From Apteryx mantelli (taxonomy: Eukaryota > Chordata > Aves > Apterygiformes > Apterygidae): a DNA stretch of 64,000 bases. The notes under the pieces were generated by a model. It was not told where the DNA came from and did not search any database. It worked only from the letters and a program-made list of their open reading frames with translations. How positions within the stretch are numbered: position 1 is the stretch's first letter; every line of letters starts with the position of its first letter. Made by a program: the position numbers and the translations under genes. The stretch spans positions 8,139,501 through 8,203,500 of the forward strand of contig NC_089981.1 in NCBI RefSeq assembly GCF_036417845.1, given 5' to 3'. Shown here piece after piece: positions 12,153 through 26,264 of this stretch.

Positions 12153-13879
12153 GTTGCTAGCACACTCATATCATCTCCCGACAAGAAACTGAATCAATGC
12201 CTGGAAGTAATGGGAAACTGGCAACACACAATTGATTGTCTCAGTAGCCACAAGGAAGTACGGCGCATTTTCATCACAGCTTCTGACTAGACTTCTTTAA
12301 TTACGCATTGAAATGACTTGTGATACAAGGGAGTACTGTTCCTATTTTTCAGGTGAGATAAGAAAGCGCAGAAAGATAAAATAATTTATTCAAAAGGCAG
12401 CAGCAGCACTGTGAAACACCAGTCCTATTTTGGCACTACAATGGTTTTTGTGTGCCCTCTTTCTCCTTTTTTAAGGAAAAAAGTCTGCTTTTCTTGAGGA
12501 CATCTATGGAGCACTCTTCTCCCCTCACTCGTGGCCACGGTTGCGTGTACAGTATCATCCAAATGGCCCACTCCGAGGGCAATGGCCCGCTTGTTCCTGA
12601 AGATACATGGTCTTGACACTAGTTCAGACATCATTCTTTCTGTATTGCAATCACCAATATATTTTTTGCCTATTAGCTAACTCCCCCGGGCATTGGTAGC
12701 AGGGTAGTTAGAGCTCAGTATGGGCCACAAAGTCCATTAATGGGACAAAGCAGCCCCCGTTCAGCCTTGCTGAAATAGGAATACAATGCTTAGGCTGCAG
12801 CTGTGCCAACTTGCGAAGACCTGCCTTAATTACATGGACCTCCACCACCCTGACCTTTGGGACTGCAACTCGTAAACATACAAATAACAAATCCACATCC
12901 CGGCAGAAGAAAGTAAGAGTTTCCTCTCTTGAAAGAAATGTCAGCAAGCACTAAATGGCAACAGCAGCAGGAAAACCCAGCTTTGCATCTTCCCAAAGAG
13001 GAGCAGATACCACAAGATTGTCCAGGTTTGGCTGAGAAAGGATTTCTCATTTGCTTGCATCCCTGTTGTCAAGGAAAAGTGGCCATCTTCTGCTCAGGAA
13101 TAAATTGGGAAGAGTCACCAAATGAAATACTTTCCATTTAGAGGGTGAAAAATCTCATGCTAAAAGGGAAGGAATCCTGAACAAAAAGGGAACCAGTCAT
13201 CCCTGTAAAGGTTCTACCAGCTTCACCTCACATGAAAAATTATTCTTAATCTCTTGGAGGTTACCAGTAACCTGGCTGACGCTCTCAAAGCGGAGTTCTT
13301 ATCATGTGGGTGACTGAATGGAGGTTTCAATTCTTGCTGAGGTCTGTTTCTAGCATAGGCTTCAAGGTATTGCATAGGTACAAAACTATTCTCTTACTGA
13401 CCTGTTTCATCCAGAAAGGCAAGAGTATCTACTCAATACTGTAGATACTGTAGATCCTGTCTGTACTGTAGGTAACAAGCCAGTTTATTCCCCCCTTGAG
13501 CCAAATCTTCAGAAGTACTTGCCCATTTCAAGAAGCAGACAGCAGGATTAAAACCAGCCTATAATGGTTAGGTACACAGTTTAAGTGAGCAAAATGCTTA
13601 CCCTGCTTAGATGCACAAAAGACCAGACTGCCTTTACACACTGAGTTAGCTTTGCATAGCTGGCTGTTGTTTATCTCCAACCTACCCAACCTTTTCTACC
13701 CTAAAGCACAGCAACTAGCCCAGTTAATTCTCAGAAAAGGGCTTCAATGAGCTTGCTATCAACAGGTTGCTCTCTTCCATGGACTACTTGGGAAACTGAA
13801 GGAGGAAATTTCCCTCTCCTGCCCCAACGTGAGTGATCAAACACTGGATTAGGTGCAAATTTGTAGAATATCCATCTGT
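12153..13879. other. Intergenic sequence, nothing recognised
   Basis: No gene or clear repeat apart from a few short ACTGTAGAT-type repeats near 13437-13470. Short frames at 12425-12634 and 12708-13141 overlap on both strands and show no motif. Confidence 0.45.
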
Positions 13880-14006
13880 GCTGACTTTTAAAATTCAGCT
13901 GGATCGGGCCGGAGCAATCTGATCTGACTGAACCTGCTCTGAGGAGGAGGTTGGACTTGATGACCTCCAGAAATCCTTCCCAACCTAAATGATTCTATGA
14001 TTCTAT
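13880..14006 (+). mobile_element. CR1 LINE 3' end fragment
   Basis: The stretch containing GAGGAGGAGGTTGGACTTGA, then a CCTTCCCAACC-like segment, ending in GATTCTATGATTCTAT, is the typical 3' terminus of avian and sauropsid CR1, whose 8-bp tail repeat is diagnostic. Strongly 5'-truncated, as most CR1 copies are. The 5' boundary is approximate. Confidence 0.88.
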
Positions 14007-17000
14007 CTGCAGATTGAAAATGATCTTTTTGATCTCTAAAATGAAGAAATAGGCCTACCTTCCTTGCATGAAGGTGCGAGATATTTTATGCCGTATTGTT
14101 CCCAGAAATAAACTCTTATTTCAAAAGCTACAAACATTTCATGTACCTTCGTAAGAGTGAGTAGCTTCCTTCTTCACTTCAAAGACATCTTACTGAAACA
14201 AATCAGAAGATTTATCTAAATAGAAAAACTTTAGGACTTCAGACTTGCAATAGAGCCCCTCCCTGCTCCACCTGCCCAGATAAAGTTTATTTGCTTCGAT
14301 GTTTGCAGAACTATGCAATTCAGTACTGCCTTTAGAGCAACAGCTCATTCTTTTCCCTGTATGTTGCAGCTGACCTGCAGCCTGGGCGTTGTGAAACATT
14401 AGTGGAGTGACACGCTGAGAAACAACTTCAATATCAAATGTGATATTCTAACACTCAGCTTGCAGCTTTGGAATTCTTTCTTCAGAAAAATGGTGTTACT
14501 TGGAAGTACTTGGTGTATTTATGACTCTCGATGCAGTTTAATGTCTGTAAATTAGATCTCCTGCAAGACACCAGGCCTTAATTAGGAGTCTCAGCAGGTG
14601 CACTGTAATGAAGAATCTTTCTGTGAATTAATTTCCCCTACCCTTGGTTAGGGGTCTAGTCAACATCTATTCTGGGCTCCTCCTATAGACAAAGGAAGCA
14701 ATATCACCTTCAAAGGACAATTCATCCCATCTTAAGATGAGTGTGATAAGCAGAAGGAATCATCCTCTAAGGGTGTCTTTGTTGTCATTGATTATAGGAC
14801 ATGCCCATCTCCTTCCCTGCCCTTACTACTTTTTACTAGTGAAACTGATGACATAAGTATCCTAGCAAATTCAGTGAACCCTGGTCTGCCCCTATCAACT
14901 GACAAACAAGGCTTAACAAAGCTTTAGACTGCAAACTTTAATACAAATTCTTTTAATAATAATAAGACCATATTCACGTAAATAGCAGTACAGTGTAAGA
15001 TATCAGAGGAATCAGTTCTGCTTATCTGACTCTGAAGAGCTGCAGTGCAACTCTGTGGAGTTTAAGCATTAAGTATGCCATCTGAATGTGAATCCACCTC
15101 TGTTATTAGTTATGATCAAACTTGATAATTCTTCCTCTCATTAAAATGCGCAGTCCTGATACACAGTTAGCTGGTTTTTCCACAGAAGACTCCTGTTGTC
15201 TCTAATAACACATCTACCCTTGGACTCGTGCCCTTTGTTAGATAACCTCTTTGGCTCATGGACCATCTAGTTTCAGGCAGCCTGCTCATCTGTGGAGCAG
15301 ATATTTTGCTGTGATAACCTGTTCATCTGCGGACCATCCAGGCTCAGATTATGTGTCCATCCATCGGGGTAGATTTTTCTTCAAATGCAGATAGAAAATT
15401 CTTCAAGTAGGTAATCGCTGGTGATTTGCTTAGAGTTCTGGTGCCTCTGCCTTAACACTGCCTTTGCACTTTCACCTAATCCCACATATAATTTTCTTCT
15501 AAGGTCCTTGAACAATTAACTCTTTTGAAGAAAAGAAAAATAATGGTCTATTGGAAGATGTTGACATAGGTATCATGCTTTAGTAAACAGTTTGCCATTA
15601 ACCTCTCTCTGTTCTTGCAATATCACTGGACACTTATTGAAATTACTTTACAATAAGGTGATGAAGACAGCTGTTCTGGGAAGCTGAGGAGCCTTTGAGA
15701 CATACGAACAAAGACCCTTCCCCTGATTCTGGCAGGACTTTAAGGACATCTCTACCTGCCAGAAAAGCTAGCTTATTTGTGCTACTTCGAGGGCTTAGAG
15801 GTTGTTCGACAAACTGTTGGCCTTCAGAGCAGAGAGCTGAATTGGGTTACTCAGCTGAAGAGTGATCTGCTCTAACTGTCCCTAGCAGGGAAAGTCATCA
15901 GCGGGGCTTAGGCAGGCAGAAATGTCCCAGGTAACGCAGCCTTGGTTAGACTGTGCTTACAGTGGCTGCTCGTGTTGTGGAGTGGGGGCGACTCCTGGGA
16001 CAATGAATGTGCAGTGCCATGTGTAAGATGATGAGTGAGGGAAGCTTGTCTGTCTGGGCTGCACCATGAGGTCTGCAATGTATTTGCATTGGACTGAGTC
16101 CTCTTCCAGACTGCATTAGACTGGCAATGTAATGGCTTCCGGAGTTCTCGTCTAGACTATGTGAAAGCCGTGGTGTTCAGGAGATAGCTGGGTTAAAAGT
16201 GGATCAACAGGTATTGCTTGTCTGCGTTATTTATCTTTCTTTGCTGTAGTCCTCTCTCACAGTTTAGTCAGAAATATCTGAAACATCCATGGTATTCTAG
16301 GAAGCATGAAAATGTTTGCTTGCAGAAAATTTGTACTTCTAGATGCTGCCAGAGTTGCTCTGGGAACTGACTGCTTATTGCTTAATGACACCTGTCAGTC
16401 TTAATGATAAAGCTATGGATATGGAAGAGTGGAACGTATTTCTTCCTCAGACACTACGTTTACACATTAAGGGGTCTAAGTGGTTCAGGATGGGCAGAAT
16501 GGGTTGCTCTGAGTGATGACCCCCAGTGAGAGGGAGTGTAGCTTTTTATGGGACCTTTACTTGCAGTCCTTCCTAAGGATAGGGAAAAATGGTCTTACAC
16601 CCATTTGTCCAATAACTCTGTGTGTTGAGGCAGTGTTATAGCAGGTTCCGTTTCCTTCTCTGTGCTGCTTTCATGGCCAAAGCAGCTGAGACTGAAGTCT
16701 TTCTCTACTGAAGCCAGTGGCTTTTTGTTCTCTGAGAGCCAGCTCCCTGAGTCAGATGGAATGTGATCCAAAACCAGAACTCAGGGCAGCATTAAGCTGC
16801 ATTAACGTGGACTTGAAATAATTCCATAAACCTGAGCTGGCCACTCTACACTCTTCCTGTAATTCCCAGATATAAATATAGACCTTTCAAGGGAGACAGA
16901 GACAGGTGTGATCAACCTCTCTTCCAAAACTATGGAGGCAAACAGACTTTTATTTGCCTTCATGAGCTATAGAAAGAGCCTACAAGTTTGGTTTATGCTT

Positions 17001-17496
17001 TGGCAGCTCATTAACAGAAGTCTAAACTTAGGTAAGATGAATCCCAGCCTCAGCATTTGTAAAAAATTCTTCTGTGTGCACATTTTTAGCCTGCGATGCA
17101 TGTGAATTGGTTCAAGGATATTCACCCACAACAAAAGAGGGTAGGCTGTCCCTCAGGACCACCTACTGTGTGGTAACTTTGTTCTTGCATGGAAGACTCG
17201 AGTCGCCCACATCACTAATACTGTAAACAGTCTAAGGTGCCTGATGAATGTGACCCAGTTTTGCTGAAAGGTTAATGATCACCTTCAGACTGTGAGTCAG
17301 GAAAAAAAAGACTACAAGGATGCATGAGGTAAGGGAATGGAAACAGAACATGGAAGCGATACTGCTGAACTGGTACTAGTTAGCAACAGTCGAAAAGAAA
17401 GCTGGGATGTCTTCAAGGCATCAAACTTGAAAGTAAAAACTTAGGTGAAACTAAACGCCTTCAAAAGTGTCACAATCGTTCTTTCTCACAGTAAAG
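14007..17496. other. Intergenic sequence, nothing recognised
   Basis: No coding similarity or recognised repeat found across about 3.5 kb. The few short frames (14190-14399 minus, 16908-17105 plus) have no motif. Confidence 0.45.
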
Positions 17497-17719
17497 CTGT
17501 AGCTCTTGCTATTACAGAAAAGTCTTTAATATTACAGTTATATCTTTCTTCAATTCTGCATTCACTTTTCTCCTACTTCTGTTGCATAACGAGCAATTAT
17601 TTCAGAATAAATTCATCCATGAACAGCTGTACTCATCATTTTAATTTTTTAAGCACCTGTTCCAACTGCTTTGGAGGTTTTATTGACTGACAAACAATTT
17701 TCTCCATGTAACAGTCTGT

Positions 17720-18605
17720 TCAGTGCCTCATTTTGAGGACCTCCTTGGTCCTCAAGCTGTAGACTGTGGGGCTTACCATTGTATAAAACACAGACATCAC
17801 CTGGTCTTGGTCAGGCAAGGAGCCAGAGCTCTGGGGTGTGTAGCTGGAGTGCCAAAGAATATGGCAAAAACTATCAAGTGCACAGGATGCACAGGTGGAG
17901 AAGGCTTTGGGTCTTCCCTCGCTGGAGTGGCACCTCAGGATGGCAGAGATGATGTAGACGTAGGAAATGCGTACCTCCAGTATGACAAAGATGTCACCTA
18001 AGATGCAAAATGCTATGATGATGATCTTGTTAACCCCGATGTCAGAGCAGGAGAGGCTCATCAGGGGTACCACACCAAAAAAGTGACTGGTGATGCTGGA
18101 ATGTCAGAAGGACACCCAAAAGGCACAGCTGCTGTGTATCATTGAGATTAGAGACCCACAAGAGTAAGAACCAAGTCACAGCTGGATGCTGAGGCTTCAT
18201 GACATGACAGCTTTGTATAGCAGTGGTTTCCAGCTGGTCATATGCCATCACAGCCAGAATGAAACATTCGTTGGTGCAAAATGTAGAGAAACAATACATC
18301 TGGGCAGCACAGCCACCAAATGAGACAGCTTTGCTCTCTGCTAAGAGACTGGCCACCATCCTGGGGGTGATGCCTGAGCAGCAGAGGTCTAAGACTGCCA
18401 AATGGCTAAGGAGAAGCTATTTGGGAGGGTGGTTTGGGGAGACAATCCTTATCAATGCGGTCAAGGCCAGATTTCCAACTACAGTCATCAGGCAAATAAT
18501 TAAAAGCATTACAATGAGAGTGGGCTGTGCTTCTGCCTTGTTGATTAGATCTAGGAGGAGGAACTCAGCTACTGTGGTGTAATTTTCTGCTGCCGTTTTG
18601 CTCAG
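17720..18605 (-). pseudogene. Frameshifted olfactory receptor pseudogene
   Basis: Three minus-strand frames together follow OR order. About 18605-18417 encode an N terminus (AENYTTVAEFLLLDL) and TM1 with GN. Positions 18401-18042 encode TM2-TM3 (CCSGITPRMVASLL, SFGGCAAQM, AVMAYD) but diverge after MAYD, with the RY/PLHY segment lost. Positions 18073-17720 encode TM5-TM7 (SEGRPKAFSTCAS, then VFYTMVSP and SLRTKEV, with the usual MLNP of TM7 deleted). At least two frameshifts and an internal deletion make this clearly non-functional. It has the same orientation as the pseudogene at 11136 and appears to be from an OR5/8/9-like family. It sits inside the part of the segmental duplication that is missing from the copy at 46 kb. 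Confidence 0.9.
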
Positions 18606-19042
18606 ATATTTGTTCACATTAGGTAAGCAATCTTGTCTTGATACACTCTGGAGAACAACTGGCAAAAACCGATCATGATCATATGCTCCCGCTAGCAGTG
18701 ACCAGCTTACTTCCTTTGGTCAATGAGGACAATACTGATTTCATCCAAAATGCCATTCTGAAATGGAATCACTTGTCTGTGTTATCCCAAACCAGCTGCA
18801 ACACACATTATCTACCTAGATTGTTCCAGTGTGAAGCTGGAGCACTATGAATGCCACTAAGTCACAGTCTAATAATGGTAAATACATACATACCAATGTT
18901 CAAGAGTTGTTAGCGGGAAGTAGGCTAAATGAGACTGGAAACAGAAGAAATAGTCTCTGACAGATCTTAAAGAGGTAGTAACATTTCCCAGTTCTTTGAA
19001 TTCTTAAATCAAAATTACATATGCTAGTGAGCATTTCAATTA

Positions 19043-19560
19043 CTGCTGTTTCCAGGGTCTGAGGGCACTAACAGGCCTTAATGGGCCTGATCATCCTCGC
19101 CTGAGGCAGCCACTTGCACCTCCTGCCCATGGGCCCAGGAGCCCCATTTAAGCTCAACCCTGGGCCTTCAGTTTCTGTCTGAGCTGCCCTAGAGGAGCAC
19201 TGATCTCCAGCTCAGCTCAGCTCAGCTCAGCGTGCAGACTCCATTGCTCTGGACCCTGCCCTGTGGACTGACTTCCCAGCTTGACCCTGCACCTATCTTG
19301 TCACTTTGGGCCTGCCCAGTAGGCACTGGACTCTCTCTGTCCCTGGTTACCTGATCCTGGCTCTGACCCGCAGGCTGACTTCTCAGCTTGACCTCATACC
19401 TGCTTCATCACCAGGAACTCTCCTGGTCATCTGGACTCTTGGTTGAACTCGGCTACCATCTCCAGGTCTTCTCTGCCCACCTGGCTCAGGGCCAGAGGGA
19501 CAGGCCCTGGCTGCAGCCTCCTGAGCTTATCATTCTACACATCCTGAACAGGGAAAAGGA
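19043..19560 (+). repeat. Unidentified GC-rich element with GCTCA pentamers, copy A
   Basis: Unlike its AT-rich surroundings, this stretch is GC-rich. It holds a TATA-like CATTTAAGC at about 19147 and a run of GCTCA pentamers at about 19209-19231, and it could be read as a TG...CA LTR-like element. I saw no target-site duplication, so the class is uncertain. A second copy is at about 46180-46700. Boundaries are estimates. Confidence 0.35.
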
Positions 19561-21353
19561 AGAAAAAAATGGGCACTTCTATGGCATAACTCATCTCATC
19601 ATGTAGCAGATGTCTAAGATACTCACATGAACCATTCTGTAAAAACACCTGTTACTTTTTTTTTCCCTCCCCCTCCCTATTGAGAAGAAACTAAGATGGA
19701 AGACAGAAACGAAGGCATGCTTAAAGGTATATCTCTAGGTGAGATGAATTCCATAAGCAGCCATATGCATGTAGAGCTACTCCAGATTTATTACAAATAA
19801 ACCAACTATTCCTTCAGTGCCTTACTTATAACTGTGATACTAATATTTTTTTAATTCAGAAAAGGGTATAAAAGTCCACTGGTTGGATTCCAACTGTTTC
19901 CAGTCAACTTGATAGCATTCTACTAGACAAATGTCTGATAGAAAACACTCTTTGATTAATTCTGCTCGTTCCTGCACCAAACCAAGCTCCATTCACACTC
20001 ATAACAAACTGACTGTCTGACTAGTAGGTAAATGGATGTATGAATTCATGAGCTGACTTTTGAAGGTGTGCAGCATATACAGAGTTACCTGTGAAGACAG
20101 AAATGGATGGTCAGCATCTCTGGGGAAAATAAGGTTTCAAATGCATTTGTCTGCATGGAATTACAATGATATTCCATAGCAGATGTCAGCTGCACTTAAA
20201 CTCCAGGACTATGAAAAGAGTTAAATTCATATCCATTTTCACTTACCATGTCTTTATTAAACCAAAGGTAAGTAACTGCAATTTATTTGCACAGAAGAAT
20301 ACATCACTACAGTCTGCTGCTGCTGCTGTATCAATTCTATCAATAAATTGGACATACAAGCCACAAAGAACACGTGTGAAAATGAGGCTATTCTAGGATT
20401 CCTAGACTGTGACATTCTCGTTCCACATTGTCCTGAAACGATGTTTTGCTAAATTTCAGTCTACTTTTAAATAGAAACAGACTTTATCTCTGTTATTTCA
20501 CTTTTGTACAACAGAGATGATCTCTTTCCAAAATGTTGAGAAGATTTGGATTTATTCCACTCTTGGTAATACCCAGCACTCTGAAAAAGAAGGAGATCTG
20601 AGAAGGCTTTCATCTGGTTAACAATGGAGCTTCTATATGTACATATAGACATCTGGAGATCAAGGGTCTATAGGCAAATCTGGTAAATAATCCAGTCCTT
20701 ACTGAAAGAAAAAAAAAAAATGTCTCAGAAGCAATAACATAGCAACTTATGGTTGGATCATACAAGAACTTCCAAAGTGAACACAGATGTTACTTCCCAG
20801 TTGAGAAAGCAAGCAACTCCACCTGTGTTGAAATCCAGTGTTGTAGCAGGCAGGATTAAGCAGTGGGTGTAAGAAAATGAATGGCCATCCTTCATAGCAA
20901 AGAAACTAGAGATGGGAAATAGATCTTTCAGCTACTAATTTCTAAGGCCAGGAAAATGCAAATTTCATACTATCCAGTGCAACTAGTAAATTCCCTCCTA
21001 TGCAATGTAGGAGTTAGAAAAAGAAAACAAGAAGTACTTTTTTTTTTAATTTGATCTTAGCGTGTAATATGGCTTAGATATCTTTCTCAGCTCCAACATT
21101 TAAGGATACATGAGAAAGTAACCGGGTTATAATTACACTCACTGACTTGGATTCCCCAGTTGGAAGGACAAGATGTGAGGTTTTTGCTGTCTGCGCTTTG
21201 GCTGTCTATGATGTAAGAGATATGAACTCAGAAGTAATCGCCTTCACCTAAGCTCTGCATCTCGTGTTCTTCATAGTTTACAAAGAAGATTCATGGATCC
21301 CGGGCTATGAAGATGTCTCTTCTAAGAAAAGATGAATGGTGCCCAAGAAGTGC

Positions 21354-21374
21354 TTTTTTTTTTTTTTTTTTTTT
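21354..21374. repeat. Poly(T) run
   Basis: Twenty-one consecutive T. It could be the reverse-strand poly(A) of a retro-inserted copy, but no parent gene was recognised beside it. Confidence 0.9.
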
Positions 21375-23850
21375 AAATTAACCTTAAAGGAAGATTAGAT
21401 TGGTGAGGTCAGATGGACTCAAATCTGCTGCAGAGGTTTAAATTTGGGTAAGACAAATCCATTTGCTCAGCTCTAACTGCAATAAGCTGGGACAGCCTTT
21501 TGCTCAAGCCTATGACTAGATGCATAGTCAAGTATCTGAAAAGAGCATGTCGGATATTTTTGTGCCACAACACTCAGATATGATGCAGTGCAATGTTGTT
21601 CAGTACAATATAATACAAGATGATACAGTAAAACAAGTAGCAGCAGTAAACAATAAGTATCACCTATTTACAAAATAGAAGCTCTCCAAATGATGTATGT
21701 ATATAACTGATGATATTATCAACAAACATTGGAAAACGGAAACTTTCTCAACCATCTTACTTATTAATTTAGAATCCCCATTTTCAAACAAATAGATAGG
21801 GTCCAAAAACTTTCTCAGCTCTATGGACATGCTATGATCGTGCTTTGCCACCAGATGGCGAAGGCACAAACCTGAGTGTATGTAAACGCATATACGCTGG
21901 TGCTGATGTTTTCCAGTAAGTTGAAGATGACTATTTTATTTGTTGGATTTTCTTTAGCCATAGTAGGGCGCTATATTTTAAAAAACTTTTCTGAAAATTG
22001 TCATAATTCTCCTGCACAAGTTAATTATGAAAAGTCATACAAGGGGACATCCATAGGTAAAGGAGGAAGTGACACAATCCAGTATTATAGCTGGGGAGGC
22101 AGCACAAGTATTTGGGGAAGCAGAGTAAAGGGAAGACAAGAGGATTTTCTTCTGTGAGGTGAACTGAATAACTGTGAAACTTCCACCTTGCAGGAATTAA
22201 GTTACTGTGCTCCTTCAGCAAATTGTCCATTATGAACGTATTGATTATGTCACCAAATACATCAAAAGTTCAACATCTGCCAAAAGAGAAATACAGGGAG
22301 TTGCATTATCTGTTTGTGTTAGAGTAAGTGACTCAGGATTCAGTTCATCTCGCCTAAATTCAGGCATCCTACTGAAGGACCTCATGCTGGTGCCTGGGTG
22401 GTTGGAGATCTCTCAGTAGAGATAAAAGGGAGAAATGGGTGAGGATTGTGGGTGAAGACACTCATGTCATCTACCAGGAAGCACCTAAAAGCTTTGTCTG
22501 AATCTAATCTAGTCATCTAAACCCCCTCTGGACTCAACGGAGAGAGACAGGTAGTTCCTGGGGATGATTCAACCAACCCTAAGGAAGAAGCGCTCTGTGA
22601 AGATGCTAACTTCTTTCTCTCTGATGAACACAGAGGAAGCCTGATTAGCTTTAAATAGGTCACTTGCATACAGCTAAAGCTCAGCAAGGAAGTCTTCCCG
22701 TATGTTTTCCCCAAGTGTTTCACACCTATGAGCAGTTGAAAGAGTAATCATGGAGCCTGGCCTCCTGCATTGCTGTGGTATGGAAATATGGTGTGATGGC
22801 ATGGCGCAGAACTGCAGGCTTGGGAGGGTAAGGCTGGGGGATTTCCAGGGTAGGAGTTTTGTTTTTGTTTTTTTACACATGCATGTGCAATTTCACACAT
22901 GCTTTCTCCATGACATCTTGATTAGGCTCCATGCATCCCAGGTTTCGGGATGTGCATAGTTTACTGTGCACATAAAGAGAGTCAGAACAGCACACGGTGC
23001 AGCTCAGTGTGATATTTCAGAGAATGTGAAATGCATCTCCTGGACACAGCTGTGCAGTAGATCCAGACCCATCATGGATCTTGAGCACATGCCACATGTC
23101 TATACAGCAGATGGGATTCATCTCCCTGCAGTTAAGCTATTTAAAAGTTAGGTGACTGAATCTAATCTAGTTGTCTAAACTGCCTTTGTAGTAAAGGAAG
23201 GAGACAGGCCATTCAAGAAGATAATTCATCATCTCTCTCTTGCAAACTCATCTTACAGGGAAGTGGGACATTTTCCATTTCCACTCATTTCCTGGTGGTA
23301 TTTTAAATGCTATCTTAAATTTGCCCTCACTCCCACACCTGCAGAAAGAGAAGGAAGGTCAGAAGCAGTGGGGGAGTCATTGATATTCCTGGTGGAGGCT
23401 GCTCTCTGAAGATCTCCCATCTTTGGGCAAATAGTGTTTCTCTTCAATGGTGAATTCCTACTTCTCTAATCTTCCTTTTGCATGAGAGAGCAATGTTGAA
23501 ACACTGAAATGTCTTCTGGGTCAATTATGCTAAATTTCAATTGAGAAAAATCAAAAAGCTTCACTTTGATCATTTTGAATCATTTAATTTCAATAAAGAA
23601 ATTATTAGATATTTCAGAATGTATACCATAGACATTGTGATACAGTCATATAATATGTAATAATAGAGTGTGTTTTGAATTAAATGAAATTGGACAAGAA
23701 AGTAGGTATGAAAAATGCTTTGGAAACTGGAAGTGCTTCTCCACCTCAAATGTAAGGATGGATCAAAGTCAAACTATACCAGCTGACTAGCTGGGCAGTT
23801 GGTTTAAAAGGAAGTGCTAAAACCATGGGAATAGGAGCACTTACAGAGAT

Positions 23851-23873
23851 GATTTATTTATTTATTTATTTTT
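23851..23873. repeat. (TTTA)n tetranucleotide repeat
   Basis: About five TTTA units followed by a T run. Non-coding. Confidence 0.85.
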
Positions 23874-25547
23874 CCTTGGGAGATGTTGTGCTGGAAGCGG
23901 GAAGGGGACCTGTGGGAAGATGGAGGCACTGTGGGATGCGTGGAGGAATACCGGGGCTATTAAGGTAGTGGTAATTCTGCATGTGTGTCCATCGCATGCA
24001 TCTCTAAGCACATGAGGTTTATCAACTGGAAATAACTGAGCATGTAATTACCTCACAGGAACAGCTTTTGGGAAAGAGGTCTTCAGATATGCATGGGGGG
24101 GAGGGCAGACTGAAATAGCAGCAGGTGGCTATGGCCCAAAAGTGAAGGGGCTCAGCTGGACTTCAGGGAGAAATAACAGAATGGTGGAAACAGTGAATTT
24201 AGGAGCAGAGTTAGCCAGCTACAAACGAGGGACATGTCTGCAGAGGATGCGCAAATGACTTTTTTGCAATTTCTGATCACCTCACAGCCTGTCTTTGCTT
24301 GAAACACGGTAAACCCTGGCCTCAGCTCAGTTCTGCCATTACGAGCATTCACAGTCTGTGTCATTACCTGTGGAGGCTAGGTTGAGTGCCAATGTGGACT
24401 TCCAGCTGCTTGAGCTTATCTAGGTAGTGCCCTGAACTGCGCTTCCCACGCTTGCTTCTGTCACTTGCTCCAATTACTCATTTCTTCTCCTCCTGCTACG
24501 CTGAGCCATGTCTCCTTTTAGTCCTCTCCTCCCTTCCTTTGCCTTCCCTCCATCCAGAGTCAGCGTCCTCACGCACAACCTAACCAGGCCACCACAGCGG
24601 GACCATTTTTTCCCCAAACAGCCCCTGGAGTCTTCCTCAGCTGAGTCCCTTGCTCCAGGAGTTCAGCCAGACCTTGGCACTTACTTCACAGACCCCCTCG
24701 GTGCTGGCTGTAGCCTGTGCGGCCACCAACACATCCAGGTTCCCCCACCCCCTGGACTCTACCTTCTTCAGCCATGGCCTTGCAACAGCAGCCAGCTTAT
24801 CCTCAGTGCTGAGTTCTTCAGTTTGAAAGGCATTGCACTATAATAAGTTTAGAGCTCATGATCACAGGTGGGGGAAGTGGTATGTCTGCATGGTATGACA
24901 TTGTGTGAAAACCATCTGGGATGCCAAAGGTCTTTGCAGGACAGGGGACTGAACTCTCTATTTCCAAGTCTGTAGGTAGCAGCCCTCACTTGGGTCTGTG
25001 AGTTGACACATATGGCAGAGGTGGGCTGGAGGTATTCTTGATCTTTGATCTCGTAGGGAACATGGCAGTGGAAAATAGGATTTGGGATCCTTAATGGAAC
25101 TATGGGGTGCTTGTCGGGTAGGGTTTAGGATAAGAGTTGCACTGGAAGACTTGAAGGGTTGGCTGACAGGCTTCTCGGCAGTTGAATTTTGTTGCCAAAC
25201 CCAAAAGGAGGCCACAGAGTTGTGCAGGGACAGCCCTTAAGAGCTGGAATTCACTACCCGCTGCTAAGGATACAGAAAAAAACAAGGACACAGTTGCCAG
25301 TTTGGGGAGGGGGCTGTTCTTCCTTCGCTGCCCCACTCCTTCAGTGACCACCTCCATTTATGCCCCACTGAAATTTTCCAGGATTCTGCTCTGCTGGGGT
25401 CTTGGCAATCTTGCTGCCATTACTAATCTGCTGCCCAAGGCAACCCCTCTGCTCTGCCTAATAACCTGAGAGAGGTGGCAGGAGAGAGAACAGATTGGGC
25501 TAGATTAAGTATACTGTCAAATTTCAATTATTTTATTATTAAAGTTC

Positions 25548-25572
25548 TTTTTTTTTTTTTTTTTTTTTTTTT
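25548..25572. repeat. Poly(T) run
   Basis: Twenty-five consecutive T. No adjacent retrogene recognised. Confidence 0.9.
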
Positions 25573-26264
25573 CCGGAAGGGGCAAGCTGTTTCATAACCT
25601 GTGGCAGTGATGGACTTCAGCACTGGATTCCTCAGTTGCCAGTTTGATTTCTCTCAGCATTAAGATGTATGCCTTTAAGAAGACATTTTGTGCTGGTGAG
25701 GCAAAATAGAGAGACTGTGGAAAACAGGCACGTCAGGCTGATACTTATTAACTGATGACTAGTAATATCTGACGGATGCTAACATAGCCATAAGAACAAA
25801 ACTGTGGCATTTCAGATTTTTTTTTTAAATTGCTTCATCTGTAACTGTGAAACTGTAATTTCCTAGTTTCTTTTTTTAAGCTTTACCTTTCCTCCAGGGG
25901 AAATGTCTGTGATTTCCTTTGCTTTTCTCTGAGGAAACCCTACGCAGATTATTACGTGTATTGATTTGAACTAATCACTCTGACTTTGAGAAGGAAGCCA
26001 AATGCAAATTCCAGGTAGGTTACAGCTTTAAGGAGCCTGTGTCTAAAGACTCAAGGCAAGCAATTTAATATAATTGGTCTGTCTTTCCAGGAAATGACTT
26101 AGGATGATTTTAGTAAGGTCTCTGTAGGTACAGTTAAGAAACTTGGGCCTGACAAATTGCAATGATGCAACTTGGCAAGTGAGTTTGCGAGTGTGTTTAA
26201 ATTGGCTCCAGTGTGCATCATTAAAAGCTCAAGTTCTTTCACTCCTTGAAATTAGCAGCTCTCT

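Larger units (their letters stand above)
17497..20614 (+). repeat. Segmental duplication, copy A (partner at 46114-47757)
   Basis: Positions 17497-17534 and about 19043-20614 are present again, in the same orientation, at 46114-about 46154 and about 46178-47757. By eye the two copies differ by scattered substitutions and small indels (roughly 96-98% identical in sampled stretches). Copy A holds about 1.5 kb, including an OR pseudogene, that copy B lacks. Similarity ends near 20614, where the sequence GGCTTTCATCT diverges from copy B. Confidence 0.9.
20615..26264. other. Intergenic sequence, nothing recognised except simple repeats
   Basis: No gene recognised over 5.6 kb. Homopolymer and tetranucleotide runs are listed separately. 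A proline-rich frame at 24508-24843 and overlapping frames near 25100-25469 on both strands lack motifs and are probably chance. Confidence 0.45.

Noticed and set aside
24508..24843. Proline-rich 111-residue open frame
   Set aside because: No domain, no splice context, and composition matches a C-rich stretch of non-coding DNA.
25100..25469. Overlapping frames on both strands with a SWNSLPAA-like string
   Set aside because: The string is too short to support a transposon or gene assignment.
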